NCBI RefSeq assembly: GCF_004798965.1
Contig: NZ_SDSD01000001.1
Span: 904,554-968,553, forward strand
Direction of reading: 5' to 3'
DNA: 64,000 nucleotides
Source: Onishia niordana
GTDB lineage: Bacteria > Pseudomonadota > Gammaproteobacteria > Pseudomonadales > Halomonadaceae
The position numbers were made by a program, and so were the translations under genes. The notes below the pieces were generated by a model. It was not told the origin of the DNA. It searched no databases and was given only the letters and a program-made list of their open reading frames with translations. The stretch's first letter is position 1. Each line of letters starts with the position of its first letter. Below are positions 41,479-52,553 of this stretch, piece after piece.

Positions 41479-42399
41479 TCATGGCGCAATGCGGCTTTTC
41501 AGCTCTTCAAGGTAGCTTTCCAGTACCAGATTGGGAGGGGCGCCCTTACGGGTAATGGCACTGTAGCGGGTCAGGTAATGCCACTTCTGTGGATTCAGGG
41601 CACGCATCCGGCCATCGCGAACCCAGCGCTCGGCATAGTGGGTCGGCAGGTAACCGATATAGCGTCCGGAGAGAATCAAAAAGGCGATGCCCTCGCGGTC
41701 CGTGGCCGTGGCGGTGGCCCTTAAGGGTTCGTGCATCGTCTTGATCGCCGGGGCCTGGGCATAGGCAGGCATGACGGCATCCGCGCTCGCCAGTTGCGCG
41801 TCCGTCACGGTCTCGACGTCGAATAGCGAATGACCGGAAGCGCAATAGAGCTGCGAGGCCTCCTCGTAGAGCGAGCGGTAATGCAGGCCGGGCAGGGTCT
41901 TGAGCTCAGGCACCACACCGGTATGCAGGCGACCGTCCAGCACGGCAAGCTCGATGTCGTTGGGCGGAATCATGCGAATGTTGATCTGCACATCGGGGCC
42001 ACGCTCCTTGAGCGCGCTGAGCGAATCGGTGATATGCATCTGTGGCATGGTCACCAGGTTATCGGTGATACCGATGTTGAGCTCGCCCTTGAGCCAGGCA
42101 TGCAGGCTGTTGACCCGGGTACGAAAGCCCTCCGTCGCCGCCAGCAACTGCAGCGTGGCCTCATAGACCTCGGCGCCCTCGTCGGTCAGGGCGAAGCCGC
42201 TACGCCCCCGCTGGCACAGCCGCAGTGCCAGGCGCGTCTCCAGGTCGTTCATCGCCATGCTGATGGCGGCACGACTGATGTTCAGCTCCACCTCGGCCGC
42301 CGAGAAGCCCCCGCACTCGACCACCTTGCGATAGATCCGCAACAGGCGCAGGTCGGTATCGCTGAGCTGTCCCGTCAGGGCCTCCTTGCGACGTGACAT
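41479..42399 (-). CDS. LysR-family regulator, probably of the adjoining aminotransferase operon
   Basis: A 306-residue LysR-type regulator. The N-terminal winged HTH reads LRLLRIYRKVVECGGFSAAEVELNISRAAISMAMNDLE, and a periplasmic-binding-like effector domain follows (for example GELNIGITDNLV and LYRSLYEEASQLYCASGHSLF). It is divergent from the bauA-like gene with 188 bases between, the classic LysR arrangement, so it probably activates bauA-mmsA in response to an amino acid or its product. The effector is not predictable. Confidence 0.9.
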   Translation of the reverse strand: MSRRKEALTGQLSDTDLRLLRIYRKVVECGGFSAAEVELNISRAAISMAMNDLETRLALRLCQRGRSGFALTDEGAEVYEATLQLLAATEGFRTRVNSLHAWLKGELNIGITDNLVTMPQMHITDSLSALKERGPDVQINIRMIPPNDIELAVLDGRLHTGVVPELKTLPGLHYRSLYEEASQLYCASGHSLFDVETVTDAQLASADAVMPAYAQAPAIKTMHEPLRATATATDREGIAFLILSGRYIGYLPTHYAERWVRDGRMRALNPQKWHYLTRYSAITRKGAPPNLVLESYLEELKSRIAP

Positions 42400-42453
42400 G
42401 ACGCTTTCCTCCCTTCGCGATGCCTCATCGCAGCCTACGCCCGCCCCCGAGGA

Positions 42454-42501
42454 AAGTTAAGCGTTTGGTTACATGAGATTCAACAAGACGAAATTTAACT
42501 T
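42454..42501. promoter_or_regulatory. Candidate LysR operator region
   Basis: AAGTTAA (42454-42460) and TTAACTT (42495-42501) are perfect inverted repeats 34 bases apart in the A/T-rich divergent intergenic region between the LysR gene and the bauA-like gene. The role is inferred from position. Confidence 0.4.
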
Positions 42502-42587
42502 ATCGCCGACCTGAACCAGGCTTCCTCAATACAGGGGTTATACGCCACCGTCACCCATACGACGATGACCACCACGAGGGTGCTGCC

Positions 42588-43931
42588 ATGTCAGATCGTT
42601 CTCACCAGCAGACCGCGGGCCTGAGCGCCGAGCAACTGGATGCCTACTGGATGCCCTATTCCGGCAACCGCCAGTTCAAGCGCGACCCGCGGATCATCGT
42701 CGGCGCCGAGGGCAGCTACTACACCGCCGCCGACGGGCGGCGCATCTTCGATGGGCTCTCCGGCCTGTGGACCTGCGGCGCCGGCCATGGCCGCCCCGAG
42801 ATCGCCGAGGCGGTTTCTCAGCAACTGCGTCAACTCGATTACGCCCCGGCCTTTCAGTACGGCCACCCCAAGGCCTTCGAGCTGGCACACCGCATCCGCG
42901 GGCTGACGCCGCCGGGGCTCGATCATGTGTTCTTCACCGGCTCTGGCTCCGAGAGCGCCGATACCTCGCTGAAGATCGCCCGTGCCTACTGGCGCAAGAA
43001 GGGCAAGCCGACCAAGACCAAGCTGATCGGCCGCATCAAGGGCTATCACGGCGTCAACTTCGGCGGCATCAGCCTCGGCGGCATCGGCGCCAATCGCATG
43101 ATGTTCGGTCAGGGCATCGATGCCGACCACCTGCCCCACACCCTGCTCAAGGAAAACGCCTTCACCCGCGGCATGCCAGAGCGCGGTGCCGAGCGAGCCG
43201 AGGAGCTGCTGGAACTGATCGCCCTGCACGACGCCTCCAACATCGCCGCGGTGATCGTCGAGCCCATGGCCGGCTCCGCCGGGGTGATTCCGCCGCCCGT
43301 GGGCTATTTGAAGCGGCTGCGCGAGATCTGCGATGCCAACGACATTCTCTTGATCTTCGATGAAGTGATCACCGGTTTCGGGCGCATGGGCTCGATGACC
43401 GGCGCCGAGGAATTCGGCGTGGTGCCGGACATCATGAACATCGCCAAGCAGCTGACCAACGGCGCGGTTCCCATGGGCGGGGTCATCGTCAAGGGCGATA
43501 TCTACCACACCTTCATGGAACAGGGTGGCCCCGATTACATGATGGAGCTGCCTCATGGCTATACTTACTCTGGTCACCCGGTGGCCTGTGCCGCGGCCCT
43601 GGCCGCGCTGGATGTGCTCGAGGATAAGCGCCTGATTGATCGCGTCCGCGAGATGAGCCCGCTCTTCGAGGATGCCCTGCATTCTCTCAAGGGCAGTCGC
43701 TACGTAAGCGATATTCGTAACTACGGCCTGGCCGGCGCCCTGCAGATCGAGCCCTATCCCGGCGAGCCGGCCCGCCGCCCCTACGAGATCGCCATGAAGT
43801 GCTGGGAGAAAGGCTTCTACGTGCGCTACGGCGGCGACACCATCCAACTCGGCCTGCCCTTCATCGTCGAGCGTGAAGAGATCGATAACGTCATCAACGC
43901 GCTCGGCGACGCCATCGGCGAACTGGACTAA
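42588..43931 (+). CDS. bauA: Omega-amino acid (beta-alanine)--pyruvate aminotransferase
   Basis: PLP-dependent class III transaminase, probably transferring the amino group of beta-alanine or another omega-amino acid to pyruvate. The 447-residue protein shows YWMPYSGNRQFKRDPRII, GLSGLWTCGAGHGRPEI, FTGSGSESADTSLKIARAY, IKGYHGVNFGG, VEPMAGSAGVIPPP, LIFDEVITGFGRMG and NIAKQLTNGAVPMG, with the Schiff-base Lys in the last. Conservation is near-full against the BauA/OapT group, but substrate preference could be taurine or putrescine-derived amines. The next gene makes a matching semialdehyde dehydrogenase. Confidence 0.88.
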   Translation: MSDRSHQQTAGLSAEQLDAYWMPYSGNRQFKRDPRIIVGAEGSYYTAADGRRIFDGLSGLWTCGAGHGRPEIAEAVSQQLRQLDYAPAFQYGHPKAFELAHRIRGLTPPGLDHVFFTGSGSESADTSLKIARAYWRKKGKPTKTKLIGRIKGYHGVNFGGISLGGIGANRMMFGQGIDADHLPHTLLKENAFTRGMPERGAERAEELLELIALHDASNIAAVIVEPMAGSAGVIPPPVGYLKRLREICDANDILLIFDEVITGFGRMGSMTGAEEFGVVPDIMNIAKQLTNGAVPMGGVIVKGDIYHTFMEQGGPDYMMELPHGYTYSGHPVACAAALAALDVLEDKRLIDRVREMSPLFEDALHSLKGSRYVSDIRNYGLAGALQIEPYPGEPARRPYEIAMKCWEKGFYVRYGGDTIQLGLPFIVEREEIDNVINALGDAIGELD

Positions 43932-43971
43932 ACAGGGCCGCCGATGTAACACATGAGGGGACGCCGAGGAC

Positions 43972-44051
43972 GGGGCGAAAGAGGAGGTCTTTTGCCATGG
44001 ATGGCAAAAGTAGCCCCCACGGACGGGTTTACGGCGCCTCCTCGTGGCCCC
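43972..44051. repeat. Intergenic palindromic repeat, copy B
   Basis: Outer arms GGGGC...GAGGAG and CTCCTC...GCCCC pair; inside is a perfect hairpin CTTTTGCCA (43989-43997) / TGGCAAAAG (44002-44010) around TGGA. It is followed by TAGCCCCCACGGACGGGTT, which aligns with the tail of copy A at 11399-11481. It lies between bauA and mmsA and may affect that operon's mRNA. Confidence 0.75.
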
Positions 44052-44142
44052 GCCGAGGCATCCGCCCCGACTGACGCTATCCACGGCGACTGCCCCAGAG
44101 CGGAAAGAACGCACGCTACAGACCCTATTGGAGAGGAAGTAT

Positions 44143-45633
<1,491 letters not shown>

Positions 45634-45667
45634 ATAGCGGTTAACCACCGCCTTACCGCGATAGCAG

Positions 45668-45703
45668 CGGCCAAGCCAGATAGCCTGGCTTGGCCGTTTT
45701 GTT
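45668..45703 (+). terminator. Rho-independent terminator of bauA-mmsA
   Basis: A perfect 12-bp stem, CGGCCAAGCCAG (45668-45679) with CTGGCTTGGCCG (45685-45696), is followed by TTTTGTT, 34 bases after the mmsA stop. It marks the end of the ordinary chromosome before the accessory block. Confidence 0.9.
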
Positions 45704-45846
45704 GACCGGTGACAAGGCCCTAAACGCTCCATTCATTACCTTATGGGGTAAGGCCCTGCATCGTCGGTTCCCAAGGCGCATGCAGCTGACCAAGGGACAC
45801 GCCTGCAGGTCAGCGGCTCACCTACTCTGCCCCTTTCCAGCAGTTC

Positions 45847-46695
45847 TCAGTCCGCCCTGACCCTCATCAGTTCCTCCCAGCGCGTGATATAGCGTGGCGT
45901 GCGATGCGCACAGCGCAGCTGCCAGGCGGCGTCATGGCGGCGCACACCCAGGCGCACGGTGCCGCGGCCCATCTTCTGGTTAAGCTCGTCCAGGGTGCTC
46001 ATCAGGCGTTCGCTGCGCTCGCGATCGGCGGCGCGGTCGGGGGTGTCCAGCAGCGAGAGCTGTTCGCGGTTGGCATCCACTAGGTCGAGCAGCATCACGC
46101 CGGCCTTCATGAACCGGTAGCCGGGCCGATAGATCTCGGCCAGGGCCTGCTGGGCGGCGGCAACGATCGGGCGGCTGTCGTCGGTGGGCTCGGGCAATTC
46201 GAGGACGATACTGGGGGAATACTGGCCTAGATCGGGCCGGTGGCGGTTGGTCTTCAAGAACACCAGCACGGCGCGGGCGTGGCTTGCCTGCTCGCGCAGC
46301 TTCTCGGCGCCGCGTTGGGCGTGCTGGCGAATGGCCTCCTGCAGCTCGCTCATCTCGCCGGTCAGCCGACCGAAGGAGCGCGAGGTCATGATGCGCTGGC
46401 GGGGCTCGTCACTGTCGTTCATGTCGATGCAGGGCGTGCCCTGCAGCTCGCGGGCGGTGCGCTCGAGTGTCACGGAGAAGCGCCGGCGAATGGTTTTAGG
46501 GTCGGTACTACGCAGGTCCCAGGCGGTCTCGATGCCTTGCAGGGCCAGCCGCTCGACCAGCCGGCGGCCCACGCCCCAAACATCGCCCAGGGGGGTGCGC
46601 TCGAGCAGGTGGCGTGTCTCGTCGCTCTCATCGTGGAGCACACAAACGCCGGCGTATTCGGGCAGTTTCTTGGCGGCCCGGTTGGCGAGCTTGGC
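45847..46695 (-). pseudogene. umuC 3' remnant (codons 145 to stop), cut by the recombinase element
   Basis: Read on the minus strand, the frame is UmuC-like from [16 protein letters not shown] through [32 protein letters not shown] and [13 protein letters not shown], to the beta-clamp-binding motif QLSLL and a normal C-terminus (282 residues). Upstream of the first Ala codon the similarity stops dead and a TAG lies 3 codons away. The N-terminal catalytic half (Asp/Asp-Glu metal site) is missing, so no polymerase can be made; a GTG at 46641 could give a stub. Roughly 70 per cent similar to the same half of the intact umuC at 54137. The cut coincides with the edge of the recombinase operon. Confidence 0.9.
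46676..46695. repeat. Putative left attachment repeat in umuC
   Basis: GCCCGGTTGGCGAGCTTGGC matches 18 of 20 bases of 54966-54985 in direct orientation, at the same codons of umuC (for Ala-Lys-Leu-Ala-Asn-Arg). This would be the imperfect direct repeat left by site-specific insertion. Confidence 0.5.
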
Positions 46696-46798
46696 TCTAT
46701 ACTACAGAACAGACCATTTCTCATTGATGACGCTTTAGCACTGGCATCGTACATGTGCAGGTACCAAAAGTGTTCATTGCTTTGGGAGGTAACCGATC

Positions 46799-48154
46799 AT
46801 GCCGGTTTATCGTGTCCTACGTACCGAAGGTGACTATCCCTTTCATGTGGTGGATCGCGATGGACTACCGCACCCAGAGTTAACACTCTATGCCTGCCTG
46901 TCCGTTCGTTATCACTCATCTCTTACGGCAAGAGCTTACACAAGGGAAGTGGTCTCCTTAGCTTCATGGTCTGCAGACCATCCCGTCGTACTTCGACAGG
47001 GCTGGCAGTTGCTGGGGCCTCCGAAGCAGGTGCGTACATTATTGAATTTCTTCCTCACTTCGGAAATGAAGTGCATCGTGTCGTTGGGGCTAGATCGATG
47101 TGGATTCGAAACCCGTCGGATCGAACCGACCTGGCAGACAGGCCGGCGCCTGGAACGGCTCTTAGCGGCGCTGAGATCGTTCTATACGGTTCTGAATGAA
47201 CATGGTCGCTATCACTATGAAAATCCTATGGATGCCGACGATGCCCGCCGTTACATCGAGGAGGAGCGCCACCGGAAACTTCAGGAGTTTGTAGATTGCC
47301 ATGGTCGATTGCCCATGCCAGCTGACAGTGGCGTAGATGGCATTCGGGAAATGCGTCTTTCTTACAATTACTTCAGGCTTAAAGGGGATCAGTGGTTGCC
47401 CGAGATACTGGATGAGCCGGCTTTGATGGGCAAGGTCATGTCGGCAGGTGAAAAATGGGGTTGGACACTCCGGGAAATTTGCCTTTCACGCATCCTCTTC
47501 GAAACTGGTTGCCGTATTCACGAGGCTTGTCAACTCAGCGTTTCTGACTGGGTACATAGTGGCTTTATGCGAGAGATATTATCAATCAGCAAAGGAAGCC
47601 ATGGTCGCCGAGTAAAAAGTCTATTCATTAGCGACCGAACGGTTAAAATTCTTCGGCAGTATGTCGACGAGCAGCGTGCTCGGCTAAATATACAAGGATA
47701 TGGGCTTTCAGAACTCGCTGAGCTGCCTGTGGAAACTCTTCGTCACCTTCCGCTTTTTCTGACACGACGTGGAACATCACTAAGCCCAGACCACTTCCGC
47801 CGCAACTACTGGGGACCAGCTCTCAATGCCGCGGGTCTACAACTGCGTTGTCATCAAGTCCGCCACTGGTTTGTAACACAGGCACTTAACGAGATTCACC
47901 AGCGCGCTGGCTCTGCTGAAGAACTGCAGACACTACGTAGCTCCCTATTTGAACTCATGGCTTGGAAAAGCGACATGCTGCCTGTCTATGACCAAGCGAT
48001 GCGTCGACATGATTTGCCGGAGCTGGCTCATCGCATTCATGCTCACATCGAACGTGAGCAGCAGCATAATCGCGCTCTCCGTTCCCATCTGGCTCCTCGG
48101 CCCGAGATGGTTACTGAGAGCCAGCGGATGTTAGAAGAGATGCTCAAGCCATGA
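46799..48154 (+). CDS. Tyrosine recombinase, first gene of the element (GinA/TnpA-like)
   Basis: A 451-residue site-specific recombinase. The catalytic set is visible: Arg in LFETGCRIHEACQLS (about residue 237), a Lys in SKGSHGRRVKSLFI, HQVRHWFVTQAL (HxxR, about 350), a His/Trp-like position at MAWKSD and the nucleophile candidate Tyr in PVYDQAMRRHD (about 396). A GGGAGG ribosome site lies 9 bases before the ATG. It overlaps the second recombinase by 4 bases. GC is lower than in the core genome. In Tn554 and GInts, several such recombinases act together; this gene alone would probably not suffice. Confidence 0.88.
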   Translation: MPVYRVLRTEGDYPFHVVDRDGLPHPELTLYACLSVRYHSSLTARAYTREVVSLASWSADHPVVLRQGWQLLGPPKQVRTLLNFFLTSEMKCIVSLGLDRCGFETRRIEPTWQTGRRLERLLAALRSFYTVLNEHGRYHYENPMDADDARRYIEEERHRKLQEFVDCHGRLPMPADSGVDGIREMRLSYNYFRLKGDQWLPEILDEPALMGKVMSAGEKWGWTLREICLSRILFETGCRIHEACQLSVSDWVHSGFMREILSISKGSHGRRVKSLFISDRTVKILRQYVDEQRARLNIQGYGLSELAELPVETLRHLPLFLTRRGTSLSPDHFRRNYWGPALNAAGLQLRCHQVRHWFVTQALNEIHQRAGSAEELQTLRSSLFELMAWKSDMLPVYDQAMRRHDLPELAHRIHAHIEREQQHNRALRSHLAPRPEMVTESQRMLEEMLKP

Positions 48155-51100
48155 CATCGCCATCCAAGCCGCATCGCACCACCCCGGAACATAGACACCT
48201 CACGATACGTGCTGAGCTTGATCGTCGACGCGAGATTGGTGAAGCCTTCATGAACCGAGATGTAATGGCTCTTACCGGCTACGATCGCAAGGCGGTTAGT
48301 GGAATCACCCAGCGCTATGTTCGTGACCTGGCAGCAGAGTTGCTGAAAACTGTGGTCGATAACAAGGAGAAATATGAGAACTGGCTACGTGATTATCGCA
48401 CCTTCCGCCGTTTTATCTCACGGTCAGATAGTAGGCCATTGCTATTCAGTCGCCTTGTGCGTCTTGCAATCGAAAACCTACATCGTGAAAATGCAGTTAT
48501 AACGGTAAATAAAGTCAAAAGAATAACTGGTGGGGAGCCGCGAAGCATCAATGAAGAGCTTGTTCTTTGGGAAAAGGAGACCGGCCATCAAGCAGCAAGA
48601 AAGGCAGACTTTAAATCTATCGACACATCTGGCGCCACCGTGCTCATGGGCGAAAACCATACATTGAATCGGCGAAATGAATTAATAAGAACTGAGTTAG
48701 ATCGTCTTCGCGAGGCAGGGACCCCCTTCAAACTAATTGATATCAGCAAGATGTTAGGAATAAGCGTACCCAACATATCGAGGTTTTCTCGCCATTACGT
48801 AGCAGCATTGGCTGATGAACTTCTGAGTGCCTCGGTCGCCAATCGTGAGGAATATGAGAGCTGGCGTCGGGACTTCAACACCTTTCAATATTCCCTTGTC
48901 AATACACGTCGCTCACGTGAAGTTCTCTCGCGGTTCACACGCTTGACCATTGAGCACCTACACCGCGAAGGACATTCGGTATCTTATAGCGAGGTTCTGC
49001 GTACCTCCGGGAACAACGAGCCTAAAATTAAACAAGAAATCCGGCGCTGGGAAGAAGAAACAGGGCATCAGGCTAGACCGCTTCGAGCATGGAAGGAAAT
49101 CACTCTAGATATGGTTCTCGATAGAGTATCACCGCCACTCCACTACCTACCTTTGACCTTTCTGGAATCACCTGACATGGGACGGCATTTCAATGAGTCA
49201 CAACTGCGGATGATACATTCCATTTCGCAACCAAAATTACGGGATATGGCATTCTTCGTCATGACTTTCGCCGATGGAAATCGGCGTAACGATATCAACT
49301 TTTTTTCCAAAATGTCGCGTTATCTAAAACAGTTGGATCTTGCTGATATCGATGTTCTGGACCCCGAAGTATTCTATCGAAGATACCATGATGGTGAGAT
49401 ATTGCCGGAAGAGGGCACACCCAAACGCAGCCGATTCCTGCAGACTTACTTTCGCTTGCTGCGCAAACAAGAGGATTACCTACTCCGCTTGACGCCCGAG
49501 CAGCGCGAGGCCGTAGCAACTTGGAAACTTATTGGCCTAAAAGATGACCACTTCTGGCACCGCTCCACTATCCATAGAGAAGTGAGAGCCGATCAAAAGA
49601 TGCGTCGTAAGGCAGCTACCGCCGTTGTTCACGATCGATTCTATCTGCTTCGTGATGTGGCCGAGCGTCGATGCATTCAGGTCGAGCGACTGTACTCAGC
49701 CTTCCTAGATGCCATTGCTCATCATGAACGGGATGGGGAAGCCCTGCCGATGTCATTCTCGATCACCGATGAGACGGTATCGGCATCAGGCAGGACTCGA
49801 AAGACACAGCAGCATTTTAGACTCTGGGATGCAGCAGCACTGCGTTCTGTGCATGAGCCCATGGCGGAAGACTACTATTATCATCAAAATCAGCGTCAGC
49901 GCATGCGGTCGACGGTATGCGATCAGGCAGGCTACTTCCTTAGCTATGAAGGCAGTCACGCTCGTGACGATGTTGATGTTATAGAGCCTTACTGGTTCAT
50001 CGAACTTCTTCAGGCCAATGTTCTAAAATCACAGAGTATCGACCCTGATTTCCTAAAACTAAATGGCTACTCTAAGGGGATGTTCCGGCTCCCCCCTAAG
50101 TCGACATGGAACCTGTCGACCTACCGCTGGCTAGAGCTTATTTTGCATGACATGGGAATACTATTTATCCCACTCGATGCACTCAAGCTAACCGCTCTCG
50201 TTGGGCATGCGGCTATTCAGATCATGACCAAAACGGGAGCTCGCATGAATGAGTTCCTGCAGATCAGATTGAGTCCAGAGCATCTATCACGAGTACTGCT
50301 CGCCAAAGACCGGGAAACGATCGCTTTCCGGGCAATTCCCAAGGGACGCCTAGCAGAAGAGCCTTATTATATTGACGAACGCTGCATGCAAGCACTACAC
50401 GCCTGGTGGAAGTTCCAGCGAGAGCGGGGGCAGAGCCTAGATATCATCTCTCCTACCAGAAGTCTACGGCATAAACTTCAAGCGGCACCTTACTTATGGC
50501 AGCATGCCGGAAGACATTTCAGCCATAATGACATCAATGCGACGATTTCTATCATGTTGCACGGTATCTCGCTGCAAACTTCCTCCGGTGAGGCAGTACA
50601 GGTCACCTCTCATCTTCTACGCCACGGCTTTGCCACCGAAATGCGGGCGTTGAACACGCCTATGGATGTGATCGCGTTACTCATGAAGCAGAAAGATGTA
50701 CGAGTGACGGGGTATTATTCTCAACCAACGCCGGCAGAGCTGGTGGAATTGCAGCGAAATATATTTGAAAGTCGTGTAGATCTTTCCCGCACTCACATAC
50801 GATCACCTGCACAAATCCAACGACAGATTGAAGCCGCTCGGGAGAATGTGGGGGCTTTGATCCCGGTTATCGGTGGACGTTGCACGGTGGCCAGTCAGTG
50901 TCCGATCAAGTTTGCTTGTATCGGCTGTGCTGGGAATGCGCCCGACTGGCGCAAGCGTGACCAAGTCATCATCTACCGGCAGGCCTGTGTGAAGATGGCA
51001 GAGATGGCTAAAGCACAGAACCTACCTGCCGAAGACCGGAAAGCTAAGGAAGCAATGTCAAACTGTGACGATGTACTGGCCGAGATGGATTTGCTTGAGA

Positions 51101-51165
51101 AAATTGATCAGGCGGCAGAAGAGCCCGTCACACTGACTATAGGAGGAAAAAAAGATGACACCTGA
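48151..51165 (+). CDS. Large tyrosine recombinase with duplicated N-terminal domain (TnpB/GinB-like)
   Basis: A 1004-residue recombinase, unusually long against about 630 in Tn554 TnpB. The N-terminal third holds two similar segments of about 140 residues (about 8-149 and 170-309), each with ELDRxRExGxxF, YVxxLAxELL, EExYExWxRDxxTF and WExETGHQA, so a domain duplication. The catalytic part has KTGARMNEFLQI (Arg about 698), HLLRHGFATEM (HxxR about 820) and VTGYYSQ (Tyr about 855). A Cys cluster follows (GGRCTVASQCPIKFACIGC), common in this family. Overlaps the neighbours on both sides by 4 and 11 bases. Confidence 0.88.
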   Translation: MTSPSKPHRTTPEHRHLTIRAELDRRREIGEAFMNRDVMALTGYDRKAVSGITQRYVRDLAAELLKTVVDNKEKYENWLRDYRTFRRFISRSDSRPLLFSRLVRLAIENLHRENAVITVNKVKRITGGEPRSINEELVLWEKETGHQAARKADFKSIDTSGATVLMGENHTLNRRNELIRTELDRLREAGTPFKLIDISKMLGISVPNISRFSRHYVAALADELLSASVANREEYESWRRDFNTFQYSLVNTRRSREVLSRFTRLTIEHLHREGHSVSYSEVLRTSGNNEPKIKQEIRRWEEETGHQARPLRAWKEITLDMVLDRVSPPLHYLPLTFLESPDMGRHFNESQLRMIHSISQPKLRDMAFFVMTFADGNRRNDINFFSKMSRYLKQLDLADIDVLDPEVFYRRYHDGEILPEEGTPKRSRFLQTYFRLLRKQEDYLLRLTPEQREAVATWKLIGLKDDHFWHRSTIHREVRADQKMRRKAATAVVHDRFYLLRDVAERRCIQVERLYSAFLDAIAHHERDGEALPMSFSITDETVSASGRTRKTQQHFRLWDAAALRSVHEPMAEDYYYHQNQRQRMRSTVCDQAGYFLSYEGSHARDDVDVIEPYWFIELLQANVLKSQSIDPDFLKLNGYSKGMFRLPPKSTWNLSTYRWLELILHDMGILFIPLDALKLTALVGHAAIQIMTKTGARMNEFLQIRLSPEHLSRVLLAKDRETIAFRAIPKGRLAEEPYYIDERCMQALHAWWKFQRERGQSLDIISPTRSLRHKLQAAPYLWQHAGRHFSHNDINATISIMLHGISLQTSSGEAVQVTSHLLRHGFATEMRALNTPMDVIALLMKQKDVRVTGYYSQPTPAELVELQRNIFESRVDLSRTHIRSPAQIQRQIEAARENVGALIPVIGGRCTVASQCPIKFACIGCAGNAPDWRKRDQVIIYRQACVKMAEMAKAQNLPAEDRKAKEAMSNCDDVLAEMDLLEKIDQAAEEPVTLTIGGKKDDT

Positions 51166-51616
51166 ACCACGAACTAAGCGCTCAGAGGCTGCATTGGCCG
51201 GCTTGAAGCGCAGCCATCAGCGGCGCCGAAATAACAGCGTCGAGATCGTCCGCCGTGCCATCACCCGGCTAAAGGAAACTAATAGTCCAGTATCGCTTGG
51301 CCGAATTGCAAGAATGACTCGCGAACTGTCAGAGACAGGGGTGGGTGTTTCCGAGTCCACTATCCTGCGAAATCCTGAATGTCGCCAGCTATACGAAGAA
51401 GCTGCTCAGCCTGTTCGGCGCCGACATACTATTGGGCACTGTTTAGATAGTAAAGTGGCTACTCCTACCGATACGGAACGGCGGCGAGCAAATTACTTAA
51501 TGCGCTGGACTAAAGCCCAGCTCTCCGCGCACATTATTGCTATCGAGCGAGAGCTCTCTTTATCGGAAAAGGCGAATTGCACTCTGCGCGAAAAAATCCT
51601 CAAGAACAACTTGTAA
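51155..51616 (+). CDS. Small accessory recombination protein (TnpC/GinD-like, DUF6262-type)
   Basis: A 153-residue basic protein, translated from an ATG inside the end of the large recombinase gene with a strong TAGGAGG ribosome site. The N-terminal part has a helix-turn-helix-like region (VSLGRIARMTRELSETGVGVSESTILRN), and the C-terminal part is helical with a coiled-coil look (WTKAQLSAHIIAIERELSLS). Size, place and shape fit the small third or fourth protein of Tn554/GInt operons, which is needed for recombination. I recognise no catalytic motif. The assignment is by position and shape rather than by strong motif. Confidence 0.75.
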   Translation: MTPEPRTKRSEAALAGLKRSHQRRRNNSVEIVRRAITRLKETNSPVSLGRIARMTRELSETGVGVSESTILRNPECRQLYEEAAQPVRRRHTIGHCLDSKVATPTDTERRRANYLMRWTKAQLSAHIIAIERELSLSEKANCTLREKILKNNL

Positions 51617-52077
51617 TCTCCTATAAAAATGCACTATAGATTGTGCAAGTCTGGAGGTGGAACTTCAGTCGCGGGCAGGCACAAGCAGTTGTTCAGGCGC
51701 ACGTTTCGTTTTCCAGCTCTTATAATGTGCAATTAACCATATAAAAAATACCCTTGCATAGATCTAATATGTGCATGAAATAAACCACCTCAACAATCTA
51801 TTCGCAAAGTGCTACTCAGCAGGAAATACTGGGGCACATTTCAACCTGGCACAGCTAGCATTGCATGATGGGGATTATCCCCAACTGAGAAAGTGTGTGA
51901 AACACATCGAGTAGCCCACGATCGATCCAAAACTACCATCTTCAAGCATCCCCGAGAGCTCTTAGACCCATTGAACTTGCCGATTCAAATACAGCTTGTG
52001 TACTGGTGGCATGATACATCCATCCCAGCCTTTTTCCATACGGTATACATATCAGTGTTTTGACGGAGAATGGGGCC
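51617..52077. other. A/T-rich non-coding stretch after the recombinase operon
   Basis: A 461-base region, distinctly A/T-rich at its start (51617-51800), with no plausible gene. It could hold the operon terminator, recombinase sites or an A/T-rich element end. It separates the recombinases from a umuC fragment. Confidence 0.6.
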
Positions 52078-52533
52078 TCATGATTTCACCCTGACCAGAT
52101 CGCTCCACCGAGTCGTGTACCTCGGCGTCCTCCGCTCACACCTTAGCGCCCAAGCATTGCCCTGCCTCGGTAAACCTAATGTAACGGAATCGCGACCCAG
52201 CTCTCGGTTGAGCCTGTCGACAGTGGCCATCAACCGCTGGCTGCGCCAACGCTCGGCCTCGCTCTGCGGCGTCTCGTCCAAGGAGAGCTGCCGGTGAGCA
52301 TCAGCGCTGAGATCGAGCAGCATCACGCCGGCCTTATGGTAGCGGTAGCCTGCGAGGAAGATCGCCTGCAGGCCTTGAGTGGCGGCCTGGGCAATCTCTC
52401 GGGAGTCGTCGGTGGGTCGTGTCAGCGGCACCACCACTCTATTGCGGTACTGTGGCTGGTCGAGCTGGAAGCGGTTGGTGTTGACGAACACCATCAACTC
52501 ACTGGTCACACTCCCTTGACGCCGCAACTTCTC
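52078..52533 (-). pseudogene. Second umuC 3' fragment (C-terminal about 150 codons)
   Basis: On the minus strand the frame runs from EKLRRQGSVTSELMVF through TNRFQLDQPQYRNRVVVPL, TDDSREIAQAA and YRYHKAGVMLLDLS, to RWSDLVRVKS and a stop. This is UmuC from its mid-C-terminal part, but clearly a different umuC lineage from the other two copies here. The clamp motif is degenerate (QLSLDE). It begins abruptly at the Glu-Lys codons next to a 20-base A/T-rich junction. Not functional. Confidence 0.88.
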
Positions 52534-52553
52534 TGATTGATAACTATTATTGA

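Noticed and set aside
46696..46798. A LexA box before the recombinase operon
   Set aside because: CTG and CAG half sites exist, but their spacing is 14 rather than the required 10 bases.
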